From: Dysidea avara
Taxonomy: Eukaryota > Porifera > Demospongiae > Dictyoceratida > Dysideidae
Reading direction: 5' to 3'
Length of the DNA stretch: 64,000 bases
Assembly: GCF_963678975.1 (NCBI RefSeq)
Contig: NC_089272.1
Coordinates: 45,962,032 to 46,026,031 of the forward strand
Shown here: piece by piece, positions 51,771-63,439 of the stretch
Layout: each line of letters opens with the position of its first letter
How positions within the stretch are numbered: position 1 is the stretch's first letter
Position numbers and translations under genes: made by a program
Notes under the pieces: model-generated
Told to the model about the DNA's origin: nothing
Database searches by the model: none
What the model saw: only the letters and a program-made list of their open reading frames with translations

Positions 51771-51946
51771 CAATGAAACCTCATAAATATGGCCAGCTGT
51801 GGGACCAAAAAATTTGGCCTGAATAACAAGGTGGCCTTATTAATGAGGTCATAAGTAATGCTTAGCTATATTTGGGACCTACTAGAGGTGGCCAATATAA
51901 TAAGGTGGTCTTATTAAAGAGGTGGCCACTAAGTGAGGTTTCACTG
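51771..51946. mobile_element. pogo/Tigger-like MITE, 176 bp
   Basis: The ends CAATGAAACCTC and GAGGTTTCACTG are inverted with one mismatch, and TA flanks both sides (51769-51770, 51947-51948). The CAGTGAAACCTC terminus with a TA duplication is characteristic of pogo/Tigger-type elements. The interior repeats GGTGGCC and GGTGGTC TTATTAA words. A further CACTGAAACCT start lies near 51995. Confidence 0.7.
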
Positions 51947-52063
51947 TACATACAGTTCACAATATTGTGAACAATATTAATGGTTAACAATATACACTGA
52001 AACCTGCAGGTCACTTCTTGTGGAAGATTGCTCTCTACACAAAATGACACATTCAGAGATCAA

Positions 52064-52723
52064 GACACACGATAGTGTGTCGTGCGGCCCAAGAAGCCGG
52101 CGCGCCACACCGTGAGTATATTGACAGGAAGAAAGAAAACGTCATTTTCACACTTTTGTATCTCGGTGATGGCTTATCCGATTGAAACCAAATTTGCTGC
52201 AGAGTTGCCCGCCAGCTGGGGGAGTCTACATTCCAAATTTGAAGGAAATCACTCAAGCCATTTCCAAGATATGAGCGGCCAAAGTTTGGTTCTTTTTTCT
52301 TCGTTTTTTTTTTCTTCTTCTTCTTCTTCGTCTTTTCGCACACTTGCAAAAATTGCTATAAAACGCAAGCGCGTGCTCCGATCGCCTTGAAATTTGGCAC
52401 ACAGAAAGGGAGTCCAAAGGTGCATTCTAGCATCAAATTTGGTGCAAATCCGATGAATGGTTCAGGAGTTATGACCAATTATTCGCGTAAAACAAGATCG
52501 ATTTGTTGTCACGCCTATAGGGTAAACCGCTTCATGGAATGAGCTGAAAATTGCTATGTAGATGGAGTAACCATCGTAGGAGTGCCTTTTGGTAGTTTGA
52601 AAGGAATCAAGATTAAGACCACGGAGATATGACACAAAACCCAACCTGTGTCACAATTACGCGATCGATTTTTAGTAATAAAAAAGTATTAGTTTTTACG
52701 CCTACTAGGCAAACCCGCTAAGA
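52064..52723. repeat. Unidentified repeat block, split by a foldback element
   Basis: Contains a hairpin GACACAC/GTGTGTC (52064-52081), a T/TTC-rich run near 52300-52330, and two diverged copies of a ~120-bp unit. The first (52510-52632) and second (52700-52723 plus 54951-55049) share ACGCCTA, AATGAGCTGAAAAT and GAGTTATGA or GAGATATGA. The second copy is cut by the element at 52724-54943. Confidence 0.45.
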
Positions 52724-54943
52724 TAGGGTCCGCAACGTGAAATTTCGACCTCCGAGAATCAGCTACCAAACCACCCACAAATGCTAGACTAGATACCACT
52801 TAGAAAATTCCAGATTGGCGTTATTTTTCATTAACGTCTTGTAGTGCAAATCGGCGAATATACTTACAAATTACGAGATTTTTTGCTATATCTTCAAGGA
52901 AATGTCTTTTAAAGCTACGAAACGCACTCTCAACCTTTCTTACTAACTGTACTCTAAACTAAAATCATCAGTGGCTGCATTGTCTGGAGCAATTTCCAGC
53001 TGCAGCATCGCGAAAATGTAATTTCGGACTCGAAAAAAGTTTTGATGCCACTGGAGCGCACAGTAGCGATGCCAAAGTGACCCTCCCAGGTAAAACTGGT
53101 CTGGCATGGGTCCAACTACTACCACACGAAATACCATCGAATTCCAAAATTGTTTGCCATCTGGCTGAGCTCGACGGCTGTCAAAAATTCGTCAAAAATG
53201 CCGATTTTATTCGCTGACGGGAACTTTTGTTAGCCAGATGTGCTAGTTTACTTCTCAAAAGCTTGCTAAACCCATAGCCTGGAGCTTTCATGCGTAGGAT
53301 TGGTCTGACAGCTCTTCAAGCGACCTCAAAAACCGCCAAATGCTGATATCCACGAATTTTGTCGATATCGACCAATTTACAATGCGTTAAAGAAATTTTG
53401 CACCCCAAACGTGATGCTTTGCCTCTCTAAAGTCATGCTGCATCCTTGTTTAATTATATTCGTCCATAGGGTGGCAATGGCGACTCTCTTATCGAGACCA
53501 AAATCCAAAAATGCCTATCTCACCTTTTGTCATCAGTTTTAGGAAGTTTTACAAGTCAAACATGCTGGTTTGCCTCTCTATATCTTTACTGGACGTTTCA
53601 ATCACCTTCGTCTGTGTAGGTACCTTTCTCAGTTCGGTCTCTTGAAAATTCCAGAGCACGCCAATTGGGCCGTGGCGCAACCATCAACACCACTTACTGT
53701 TTATTTTGTTTCATTGATTCCACGAAAATCAAGCGGAAATATTACATAGCCCAACTGGAGTTATAGTCTAGTTCTAAACATCCACCTTCGGAACTCTACA
53801 CGAATGGAAATTTCGATTGTGGTTTTTGATAATCGGCATTTGCATTTCGGTAATCATTTGTATAAACATGTGGAGTACAATATTTAGAGCTAAACTAACT
53901 CCATTTGCGCTCTATTACATTTCTGCTGGTTTTCCTATCATTCTTGCGTGGAACCAATGAAACAAAATAGCTAAGCATTAACTGGTGTTGATGGTTGCAC
54001 CAAATTGGCGTGCTCTGGCGTTTTCAAGAGACTGAAGAAAGCTGCCTACACAGACGAAGGTGATTGAATGGTCCAGCAAGGATGTAGAGAGGTAAACCAA
54101 CATGTTTGACATGTAAAACTTCCTAACACTGATGACAAATGGTGAGATGGACATTTTGATGGATTTTGGCCTCGATTAGAGAGTCTCCAGTGCCACCCTA
54201 TGGACGAATATAACTAAACAAGGATGCAGCATGACTTTAGAGAGGCAAAGCATGAAGTTTGGTGTGCAAGATTTCTTTAACGCATTGTAAATTGGTCCAC
54301 ACCAGCAAAATTTGTGGATATCGGAATTTGGTGGATTTTGAGGTCGCTAGAAGAGCTGCCAGACCAACCCTATGAATAAAAGCTACTGGTTATGGGTCTA
54401 GTAAGTTTTTGAGAAATAAACTAGCACATCTGGCTAGCAAAAGTTCCCGTCAGTGAATAAAATCGGCATTTTTGACAAATTTTTGACAGCCGTCGAGCTC
54501 AGCCAGATGGCAAACAATTTTGGAATTCGATTGTATTTCGTGTGGTAGTAGTTGGACCCATGCCAGACCAGTTTTACCTGGGAGGGTTACTTTGGCATCG
54601 ATACTGTGTGCTCCAGTGGCATCGAAACTTTTTTCGAGTCCGAAATTTCATTTTCGCGATGCTGCAGCTGGAAATTACTCCAGACAATGCAGCCACTGAT
54701 GGTTTTAGTTTAGAGTACAGTTAGTAAGAAAGGTTGAGAGCGCGTGTTGTAGCTTTAAACAACATTTCCTTGAAGATATAGCAAAAACTCTCGTAATTTG
54801 TAAGCATATTCGCCGATTTGCACGACAAGACGTTAATGAAAAATAACGCCAATCTGGCATTTTCTAAGTGGTACCTAGCTTAGCATTTGTGGGTGATTTG
54901 GTAGTTGTTTCTCGGAGGTCGACATTTCACGTTGCGGACCCTA
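52724..54943. mobile_element. 2.2-kb foldback transposon, 7-bp target duplication
   Basis: Starts TAGGGTCCGCAACG and ends with its complement. The two arms (about 52724-53800 and 53870-54943) are inverted, similar copies over ~1.07 kb, leaving only a short centre. GCTAAGA is duplicated exactly (52717-52723, 54944-54950). No transposase: the mirrored 60-65-residue frames at 53137-52943 and 54542-54724 are the same arm sequence read twice. The termini equal those of the 9838-13022 element, so they define one family. Confidence 0.85.
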
Positions 54944-55076
54944 GCTAAGAGCAATGAGCTGAAAATCGGTGTATAGCTGGAATAATCTTCATAGAAAGTC
55001 CTTGCAGTAGTATAGAAGAATTGGATTACAAACCACTGAGTTATGATTCGAAAGCCAACTCCGTGTAGCAAATGCG

Positions 55077-55122
55077 AGATCGAGATACTCTAATAGAACA
55101 GTCACCCTAATAGAGCATTCAG
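55077..55122 (+). repeat. Recurrent cassette, leader plus two units, at the satellite's left edge
   Basis: Leader AGATCGAGAT, unit core CTCTAATAGAA, then CCCTAATAGAGCATTCAGCT. The second unit resembles the satellite monomer that begins a few bases later (CCCTGTAGAGAGTTCAGCT). Confidence 0.8.
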
Positions 55123-55129
55123 CTAATTT

Positions 55130-58100
55130 ATTTACTCCATTATAGAATTCTATTACATTACAAGTTATTCTGTAGGGACTTCAGCTGCAAACAGTTAATC
55201 TTATAGACAGTTAAGCAAGAAGCAAGTCACCCTGTGGAGAATTAAGCTACAATTATATCACTGTAGAGATTCAGAGCATTACAAGTCACACTAAAGAGAG
55301 TTCAGCTATAAACAAGTCATGCACCCTGTAGAGAGTTCACCTACAATTAAATCACTCTCTAGAGAATTCAGCTACACACAAATCACTGTGCAGAGAGTTC
55401 AGCTACAAACAAATTATCCTGTAGAGAGATCAGCTACAAACAAAACACTTTCCAGAGAGTTCAGCTACAAACAAATCAATCTTAGAGTGATCAGCAACAA
55501 ACAAATTAACTTGTAGAGAGATCAGCTAGAAACAAATCAACCTGCAGAGAGATCAGCTACAAACAAATCAGCTTGTAGAGAGATCAGTTACACACAAATC
55601 AACCTGTAGAGAGATAAGCTAGAAAAAATCACCCTGTAGAGAGTTCAGCTAAAACAAATCAACCTGCAGAGAGATCAGCTACAAACATATCACCTTATAG
55701 ACAGTTCAGCTACAAACAAATTACCCTGTAGAGAGATCGACTACAAACAAATCAACTTGCAGAGAGATCAGCTACACACAAATCAACTTGTAGAGAGATC
55801 AGCTAGAAACAAATCACCTTGTAGAGAGTTCAGCTACAAACAAATCAATGTGCAGAGAGATCAACTACAACAAATCACCCTGTAGAGAGATCATCTAGGA
55901 ATTAGACACAATGTAAGGAGTTCAGCTACAAGCAAATCACCCTTTAGAGAGTTCAGCTACAAACAAATCAACCTGCAGAGAGATCAAATCACCTTATAGA
56001 GAGTTTAGCTACAAACAAATTGCCCTGTAGAGAGATCAGTTACAAACAAATCAACCTGCAGAGAGATCAGCTACACACAAATCAACTAGTAGAGAGATCA
56101 GCTACAAACAAATCACACTGTGGAGATCAGCTAGAAACTAGACACAATGTAAGAAGTTCAGCTACAAAGAAACCATCATGTAGAGAGTTCAGCTGCAAAC
56201 AAATTACTCTGTATAGAGTTCAGCTAGAAAAAGTCACCTTGTAGAGAGTTCAGCTACACAGTTCAGCCTCAAATAAATTACCGTGTAGAGAATTCAACAA
56301 AAAGCAAATCGCCCTTTAGAGGGATCAGCTAGAAGAAGTTACCTTGTAGAGAGTTCAGCTACAAAGAAACCATCATGTAGAGAGTTCAACTACAAAGAAA
56401 GCACCATGTAGAGAGTTTAGCTGCGCACAAATCACCTGTAGAGAGTTCAGCTAGAAACAAATCACGCTGTAGAGAGATCAGTTAGAAGAGGTCACCTTGG
56501 AGAGAGTTCAGCTACAAAGAAATCACCACCTAAAGAGTGCAGCTACAAAGAAATCACCCTGTAGAGAGTTCAGCTAAAAGAAGTCACCTTGTAGAGAGTT
56601 CAGCTACAAAGAAACCATCATGTAGAGAGTTCAGCTACAAAGAAAGCACCATGTAGAGAGTCTAGCAGCAAAAAAATCACCTGTAGAGAGTTCAGCTAGA
56701 AGAAGTCACCTTGTAGAGAGTTCAGCTACAAAGAAACCATCATGTAGAGAGTTCAGTTACAAAGAAACCACCATGGATGTAGAGAGTTTAGTTGTACACA
56801 AATAACCTGCAGACCGTTCAGTTAGAAACAAATCACCCTGTAGAGAAATCAGCTAGAAGAGGTCACCTTGTAGAGAGTTCAGCTACAAAGAAACCGTTAT
56901 GTAGAGAGTTCAGCTACAAAGAAAGCACCATGTAGAGAGTTTAGCTACAAACAAATCACCTGTAGAGAGTTCAGCTAGAAGAAGTCACCTTGTAGAGAGT
57001 TCAGCTACAAAGAAACCGTCATGTAGAGAGTTCAGCTAGAAACAAATCACCCTGTAGAGAAATCAGCTAGAAGAGGTCACCTTGTAGAGAGTTCAGCTAC
57101 AAAGAAACCATCATGTAGAGAGTTCAGCTAGAAACAAATCACCCTATAGAGAAATCAGCTAGAAGAGGTCACCTTGTAGAGAGTTCAGCTACAAAGAAAT
57201 CACCACCTAAAGAGTTCAGCTGCAAACAAATCACCCTGTAGAGGGATCAGCTAAAAGAAGTCACCTTGTAGAGAGTTCAGCTACAAAGAAACCATCATGT
57301 GGAGAGTTCAGCTACAAAGAAATCACCCTGTAGAGAGTTCAGCTAGAAGAAGTCACCTTGTAGAGAGTTCAGCTACAAAGAAACCATCATGTAGAGAGTT
57401 AGTTACAAAGAAACCACCATGGATGTAGAGAGTTTAGCTGCAAACAAATAACCTGTAGAGAGTTCAGCTAGAAGCAAATCACCCTGTAGAGAAATCAGCT
57501 AGAAGAGGTCACCTTGTAGAGAGTTCAGCTACAAAGAAAGCACCATGTAGAGAGTTTAGCTACAAACAAATCACCTGTAGAGAGTTCAGCTAGAAGAAGT
57601 CACCTTGTAGAGAGTTCAGCTACAAAGAAACCGTCATGTAGAGAGTTTAGCTAGCACCATGTAGAGAGTTTAGCTGCAAACAAATCACCTGTAGATAGTT
57701 GAGCTAGAAACAAATCACCCTGTAGAGAGATCAGCTAGAAGAGGTCATGCACCTTGTAGAGAGTTCAGCTACAAAGAAACCATCAGGTGGAGAGTTCAGC
57801 TACAAAGAAATCACCCTGTAGAGAGTTCAGCTAGAAGAAGTCACCTTGTAGAGAGTTCAGCTACAAAGAAACCATCATGTAGAGAGTTCAGTCACAAAGA
57901 AACCACCATGGATGTAGAGAGTTTAGCTGCAAACAAATAACCTGTAGAGAGTTCAGCTAGAAACAAATCACCCTGTAGAGAAATCAGCTAGAAGAGGTCA
58001 CCTTGTAGAGAGTTCAGCTACAAAGAAATCGTTATGTAGAGAGTTCAGCTACAAAGAAACCGTTATGTAGAGAGTTCAGCTACAAAGAAAGCACCATGTA

Positions 58101-58575
58101 GAGAGTTTAGCTGCAAACAAATCACCTGTAGAGAGTTCAGCTACAAACAAATCACCTGTCAGCTAGAAGAAGTCACCTTGTAGAGAGTTCAGCTACAAAG
58201 AAACCGTCATGTAGAGAGTTCAGCTACAAAGAAAGCACCATGTAGAGAGTTTAGCTGCAAACAAATCACCTGTAGAGAGTTCAGCTAGAAACAAATCACC
58301 CTGTAGAGAGTTCAGCTAGAAGAAGTCACCTTGTAGAGAGTTCAGCTACAAAGAAACCATCATGTAGAGAGTTCAGCTACAAAGAAACCACCATGGATGT
58401 AGAAAGTTTAGCTGCAAACAAATTACCTGTAGAGAGTTCAGCTGGAAACAAATCACCCTGTAGAGAAATCAGCTAGAAGAATTTATCTTGTAGAGAGTTC
58501 AGCTACAAAGAAACCATCCTGTATATAGTTCAGCTATATTTTAAGTCACCCAGTAGAGGGATCAGCTGCTAAAAA
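55130..58575 (+). repeat. Satellite array, ~31-bp monomer, ~110 copies, partly higher-order
   Basis: The monomer contains TAGAGAGTTCAGCTAC followed by an AAACAAATCACC-like half. From 55130 to about 56250 monomers of one type predominate. From about 56330 to 58570 variants (CTAGAAGAAGTCACC, CTACAAAGAAACCATCATG, CACCATGGATG) alternate in a recurring order. The CCATGGATG variant recurs near 56772, 57417, 57906 and 58392, giving a period near 490 bp in the right part. Open frames here are repeat artefacts. Individual monomers vary by a few substitutions and small deletions. Confidence 0.95.
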
Positions 58576-58783
58576 ATATACTGTGGGGAATAATGGGCAT
58601 GTAATAAATATATGTATATAATTTGTATAATTACTAATAAAATCAAAAATAATTGAAGTATTAAAAATCTTCTATAATTTCATTTCTTCTTCCTGTGGTA
58701 AATAAAAAAAACACATGGGTTAAAAAAGCCCCAAAGCCAGCCATAGGTTGGCTTTGCAGTATACAAATACAAAAAGGAGTGAT

Positions 58784-59109
58784 ATCTAATCAAAAACAGC
58801 CAAGCTGTAAAAAAAGGTGCGGCCCCCAAAAAGGCCATGGTGAAAAAAGATGTGAAATCCAAGGTGGCGGCCAAGAAATGGCTGTGATGGTAGGTTAATG
58901 GTAAAAATTTTAATAACGACAATTCAGGTGAATTTTGTGCCACTTGGTCTTGGCATCAAATTCACCTCAATTGTCGTTATTAAAATTTTTACCATTAACC
59001 TACCATCACAGCCATTTCTTGGCCGCCACCTTGGATTTCACATCTTTTTTCACCATGGCCTTTTTGGGGGCCGCACCTTTTTTTACAGCTTGGCTGTTTT
59101 TGATTAGAT
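58784..59109. mobile_element. Foldback element, 326 bp, almost identical arms
   Basis: Arms 58784-58939 and about 58957-59109 are nearly perfect inverted copies beginning ATCTAATCAAAAACAGCC. Near each end AGCNNAGCTGTAAAAAAAG forms a local motif shared with the element at 60911-61547. One strand can be read as a lysine/alanine-rich peptide (KKGAAPKKAMVKKDVKSK) resembling a histone H1 tail, but it has no start and is broken by the arm structure. Confidence 0.85.
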
Positions 59110-60343
59110 TGTATTTAGATGGATGATACAGTAACGCATTGTGACTTCAATACTCGTGATGTGTCACTGCTAGGCAGCAACCATATACACGGCACTGCCA
59201 CATCGCACTTGCTCGCACACACAATTTTGCTAAAGATTTTACAAATTGTTAATTAAGGGGTGTGGCAACTAGCTGTTTCGCTCGCAAGACTGTGTGGCAG
59301 CTGTTTCCCTTCTGTACAAGTGGCCACCAAGACAGGTCCACTGTGGATGAAAGCCAGGCATTAGATATTTGGTATTTCATGTGTTGAAGACATTCCAGAG
59401 CTTCTGGTAGTCTCAAATCTCACCACAGTTTAACTCAGGCAGTGTTGTGGTCACCACTAAACTACTGGAATACTGTGTTATGTTCATTTTATGCTTGGCT
59501 ACTATATTGTAGAACTGAAATGGATACTCTGAAAAATATATCCTATGGATAATGACTTCATCACTTTCTTCATCAGGAGCTTATAAGGACCAACAGTGAA
59601 ACTTTTTACGCTTGGGGCTGACAGTCAACTGCCTATGTCTGAAGCAGTGCTTTTGGTGCTCTAACAGATTGGCTGCCCCCTTGCTGCCAGCACTCACTGT
59701 CTCATACGCTGTCATACACTAAATCCATCTCTATAGCCAGTTAGAACAGTATGCTTCTTACCTTTTTTTAAGGCCGCATAATGCAGCCACCTCTTTAAAA
59801 GGCAAGGTCAGAAAATTTTGTCCCTACGGCCTGAATAATGACCAGTTTTCACTGTACTATTAGTGATTAGTGATCATGGGGGATTATTTATTAAGATACT
59901 AAGATATACAAACGCTACAACCTCTAAATATAGCAGTAAATTTTTTACCCTGGTCCAATGTCTCGTAATAATCGTGACTTCGTGAGAGACTCTACTGTGA
60001 CAAATACATGTTTATCGTGATATGTGCTAATCGCCTTTTTACAATTAAGTTTTACAACACAAATACATGTATAGTTAAACTCACCAATTGTGACTAAATC
60101 TCTTCAACACGAAAAGACAAGTAATGAGACAACCTTGGAGACAACAGTCACACAAGCCTATTCTGGTGCGTTTATTTAGTAGTAATATAAATTTTAAAGG
60201 CGTTTATGTACAACAGGACATAATTACGCGCCCCTCTATTGTCTCTGTACATACTTGCCTTTTCTTTACTATTCTCATTTCATTTCAAAAGATCTCTTGG
60301 CAGGGGCGTAGCTTCTTCACTTGAATTAGTCAATGCTTGTAGT
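59110..60343. other. No gene supported
   Basis: Around 59789-59856 a decayed pogo-like end is visible (GGCCTGAATAATGACC then TTTTCACTGTA). CAGGGGCGTAG at 60301-60311 looks like a left MITE terminus leading into the cassette pair at 60344-60510. No coding sequence recognised. Confidence 0.4.
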
Positions 60344-60510
60344 AGATCGAGATACTCTAATAGAACAGTCACATTTCTACAAGTGCCATATTTTTATATT
60401 GTAAAGTCTGTAAGTAGCTAGAACTATACAATCCGATGCTAAGCAGAAGCTAAATATTGATTGTTGTGTTACAGCTGTTTTGTGACTGCTCTAATAGAGT
60501 ATTTTGATCG
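60344..60510. repeat. Inverted pair of recurrent cassettes, 167 bp
   Basis: The left copy (leader AGATCGAGAT, core CTCTAATAGAA, AGTCACA) faces a right copy (TGTGACTGCTCTAATAGAG, then ATTTTGATC). This is the only place where two cassettes with leaders point toward each other, so here the cassette forms the ends of a palindromic unit. It follows a CAGGGGCGTAG MITE-like terminus at 60301. Confidence 0.7.
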
Positions 60511-60596
60511 TTTCAATGCAGTACAAGATGAAAGGCAAAGTGTTGTTAAGGGTTTGTTAAAATGGGTGTTAGTTGACTGCAGTTGCATGCCACTAA

Positions 60597-60787
60597 CAGG
60601 GCCGTCCAGAGAAATTAGAGGGCCCAGGGAAAAGAATTAAAGAGGGGCCCAGGGGCAAGGAAGGGTCTAGATCCTGACTGCTCTATTAGAGTATATCGAT
60701 CTTTCTTTAAACAGGTATTCAAGTGGCTTCTTTCGGGCTGTGGTAGGGGGCAAAATACCTCAGTTACCCCCAATGTTGGCGGCCCTG
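60597..60787. mobile_element. hAT MITE, 191 bp, perfect 8-bp target duplication
   Basis: Ends CAGGGCCG and CGGCCCTG. GCCACTAA is duplicated exactly (60589-60596, 60788-60795). It includes a purine-rich left part and a minus-strand cassette unit with leader at 60675-60703. The termini resemble those of the 762-bp element at 27363. Confidence 0.85.
60675..60703 (-). repeat. Recurrent cassette, leader plus one unit
   Basis: Minus strand: AGATCGATAT, core CTCTAATAGAG, CAGTC. Inside the 191-bp hAT MITE. Confidence 0.85.
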
Positions 60788-60910
60788 GCCACTAAAATTA
60801 CAGTTATATTTTAATATTCTGTCACTGTAATCTGGGGTTTCTGTCAAAACCATGGAAACTCACCTACTGTTATCAACAGTGCATTGCTTATTCTAACAAA
60901 AAGTATTGAA

Positions 60911-61547
60911 ATCTCATCCAAAAACAGCTTATAGCTGTAAAAAAAGTGCGCGTCCAAGTAAAAGCAGAGTTAACTGCGACAAAAAGTAATGATATCATAA
61001 TGCGGCCATGTGCGAGGTGTGCAAGTTGTAAAATTAATATATATTAGCTAATCAGATAATACAATGTTATTGTTAAAGTGTTAATGAGAACTATGTGATG
61101 CTGCTAGTTTTTAAGTGTGTGAGCATCTTCATAAATGCCACATAAATTTAATTCTCAATAAAGCAATGTGTATAGATTCTCTGATAGTAATAAATAGTTT
61201 GAGTTTGGCCGCCTTTCCTGTATACAGCAATGCTACAAACAAAGGAAAGGTGGCCAAACTCAAACTATTTATTACTATCAGAGAATCTATACACATTGCT
61301 TTATTGAGAATTAAATTTATGTGGCATTTATGAAGATGCTCACACACTTAAAAACTAGCAGCATCACATAGTTCTCATTAACACTTTAACAATAACATTG
61401 TATTATCTGATTAGCTAATATTAATTTTACAACTTGCACACCTCGCACATGGGCCGCATTATGATATCATTACTTTTTGTCGCAGTTAACTCTGCTTTAC
61501 TTTGACGCGCACTTTTTTTACAGCTATAAACTGTTTTTGGATGGGAT
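60911..61547. mobile_element. Foldback element, 637 bp, almost identical arms
   Basis: Arms of about 300 bp start ATCTCATCCAAAAACAG and end with the near-complement. The centre is near 61230. Close to each end CAGCTNATAGCTGTAAAAAA matches the motif of the 326-bp foldback. Because the arms mirror each other, nearly the same 72-residue frame appears on both strands (61115-61333 and 61347-61129); it is an artefact of symmetry. Confidence 0.88.
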
Positions 61548-63439
61548 ACTTATTACCCTAGTGGATCCCTTCAAATTCTAGATCCGCTGGCAGCCATATG
61601 CATGCAGTGTCAAGCTAGTGAAGCTGAACATCACACTGGTATGTAACTTTCATCTTTTATCAAGATTTTACCTCATCTTATAATTTATGGGAATATGTAA
61701 CTCGTGATGGTATTTTATATTGAACAAGTCATAACTTGTGATATGTATACTTGTTGATTCAGAAATAAACAACTATAGATTAGGTTTCAGGTAGGGTCTA
61801 CCATGTATTGTAAGTATTACCATATATACACTGTAACAACAAAATGAAGTTTCGGTGGAGTGTTGGCAAGGCCTGCATCAGATATTCCAGCATACTAAAA
61901 GCATAATAAGGCTGGAGTGCTATATATGCCAGCACAATGCTAGCATATTAGGTGGATATTTCAAACTATTGAGCTTAATTCCATGAAATAGATTAATACT
62001 CCCTAACAGAGCAGTCAGTGGAAACTACAAACTACAATAGAGCACTCAGATGCATTGCTCATAGCTCCTTAGATCAATACTCTCTAATTGACAGTCACTT
62101 TGTATTGAAATACTCTAACAGAGCATTCACTGATTAAAAATATTCCAAGATAAATATTATTGTTAGAAATGTTGTCAACCTAGGAGCACGATGCAAGCAT
62201 ATAATAGGAACACTGAAGGAGTATAATGGGTGAAAATTTTGGGAAATTCCTTAAAGCATTTTCGGCAAAATTTGAGTATATTGACTCAGGTCTATTCCTG
62301 TATATATGCCTAAAAATAAAATTCAATCTTTCTTGCTCAAGAGTTCTTAATATGTATGCTATAGCTAGGTCCCTAGCAATCATAATGTACATTTGTATTA
62401 ATTCTTGTTATAAAACAAATGTACTATAATATAAACATATATTAATAAATTTAATGACAATATAATATAACCATAATATATGCTTGCTTAATGTGTAAAG
62501 CACACTCAGAATGTGGCATGCAAATACCCTCAACATGCAAAGGGTGCATGCTCTTGCTAGCTAGCTTGCAGACAAGCTCCACCAGAAAATGAATTTGGTA
62601 GTGGTTTTAACTGAAAGCTATATTACAGTAAAATCTATACACTTTGGGACCAAAATATTTTGGTTGTAATAGAGTTGAGATTTTTTATCCTTAATACAGG
62701 TTTCCTTACTTGAAAGTGTCCTTTATAAAAAGGTTCAACTGTAATGTTTGAGTAGCTTTATTCATGGTGGATGGCTAGCTACCCCATCCACACCCCTTGA
62801 TCAGTCCCTGATACATGCTGCAAACACACCTGAATGTTACTAGCAACTGTTAATTAGCAGTTAAATAAATGATCATAATAGTACATATTGATGTATTGTG
62901 CAACAAGTAGGCTATTCCATTTTAGTGAAAATCAATAACATCATGATACCTAGCTACCGTTCCTGCCAGTTTTCTATTATGATATACATAGCTACTTATA
63001 ACCTACATCAAACCCGTTATACTTCTAGCTAACAACCATTAAACTGATTGGCCAAAAGTGCATGTAACAAACCCAATATGGTAGCTAGGTAACTAGTGTT
63101 CTGGAACAAGGACGTATCAGACAAATCCTGACTAGTAGTACTAACTCATCCTATCATGATGGAGTGAACCTGTCTAACCAATTCACAGTTGCATGACATG
63201 CTAGCTACCCTTGGGGCATGCGTAGCAGAATATATTGGATTTGTTAAACACAGTTTCCTCCCCATCTGTTGGTGCGCAAGTTAGTAGATGGATGTGAAAT
63301 AATATACCAATATGTATATACGACATTACATTAATCCTACAAATCAACACTTACAGAGCAAACTCAGCACAATATCAGTCATTGAAAAAAGTGTTTTGTA
63401 CATACCTAGGCTTTGCAGCTAGCAATAGTAAAGATTGTT
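61548..63439. other. No gene supported; decayed cassette units at 61985-62130
   Basis: Several weak units (CTCCCTAACAGAGCAGTCAG, CTCTCTAATTGACAGTCAC, CTCTAACAGAGCATTCAC) lie between 61995 and 62130. Flanking words such as GCATAATAAGG and GTATAATGGGTGAAAATTTT resemble the 48473 hAT MITE, so an old relative may be present. The rest is AT-rich. On the minus strand this region would hold the 3' UTR of the gene that follows. Confidence 0.4.
62626..62741. mobile_element. pogo/Tigger-like MITE, 116 bp
   Basis: CAGTAAAATCTATACACTTT and AAAGTGTCCTTTATAAAAAG...GTTCAACTG are imperfect inverted ends, flanked by TA on both sides (62624-62625, 62742-62743). Confidence 0.5.

Noticed and set aside
52943-54724. 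Matching 60-65-residue frames in the two arms of the 2.2-kb foldback
   Set aside because: The same arm read twice; no domain and no sign of selection that I can assess by eye.
55130-58575. CRISPR-like array
   Set aside because: Monomers are contiguous with no unique spacers, the context is eukaryotic, and there are no cas genes.
61115-61347. Nearly identical 72-residue frames on both strands
   Set aside because: A consequence of the palindromic arms of the foldback element; no independent coding evidence.
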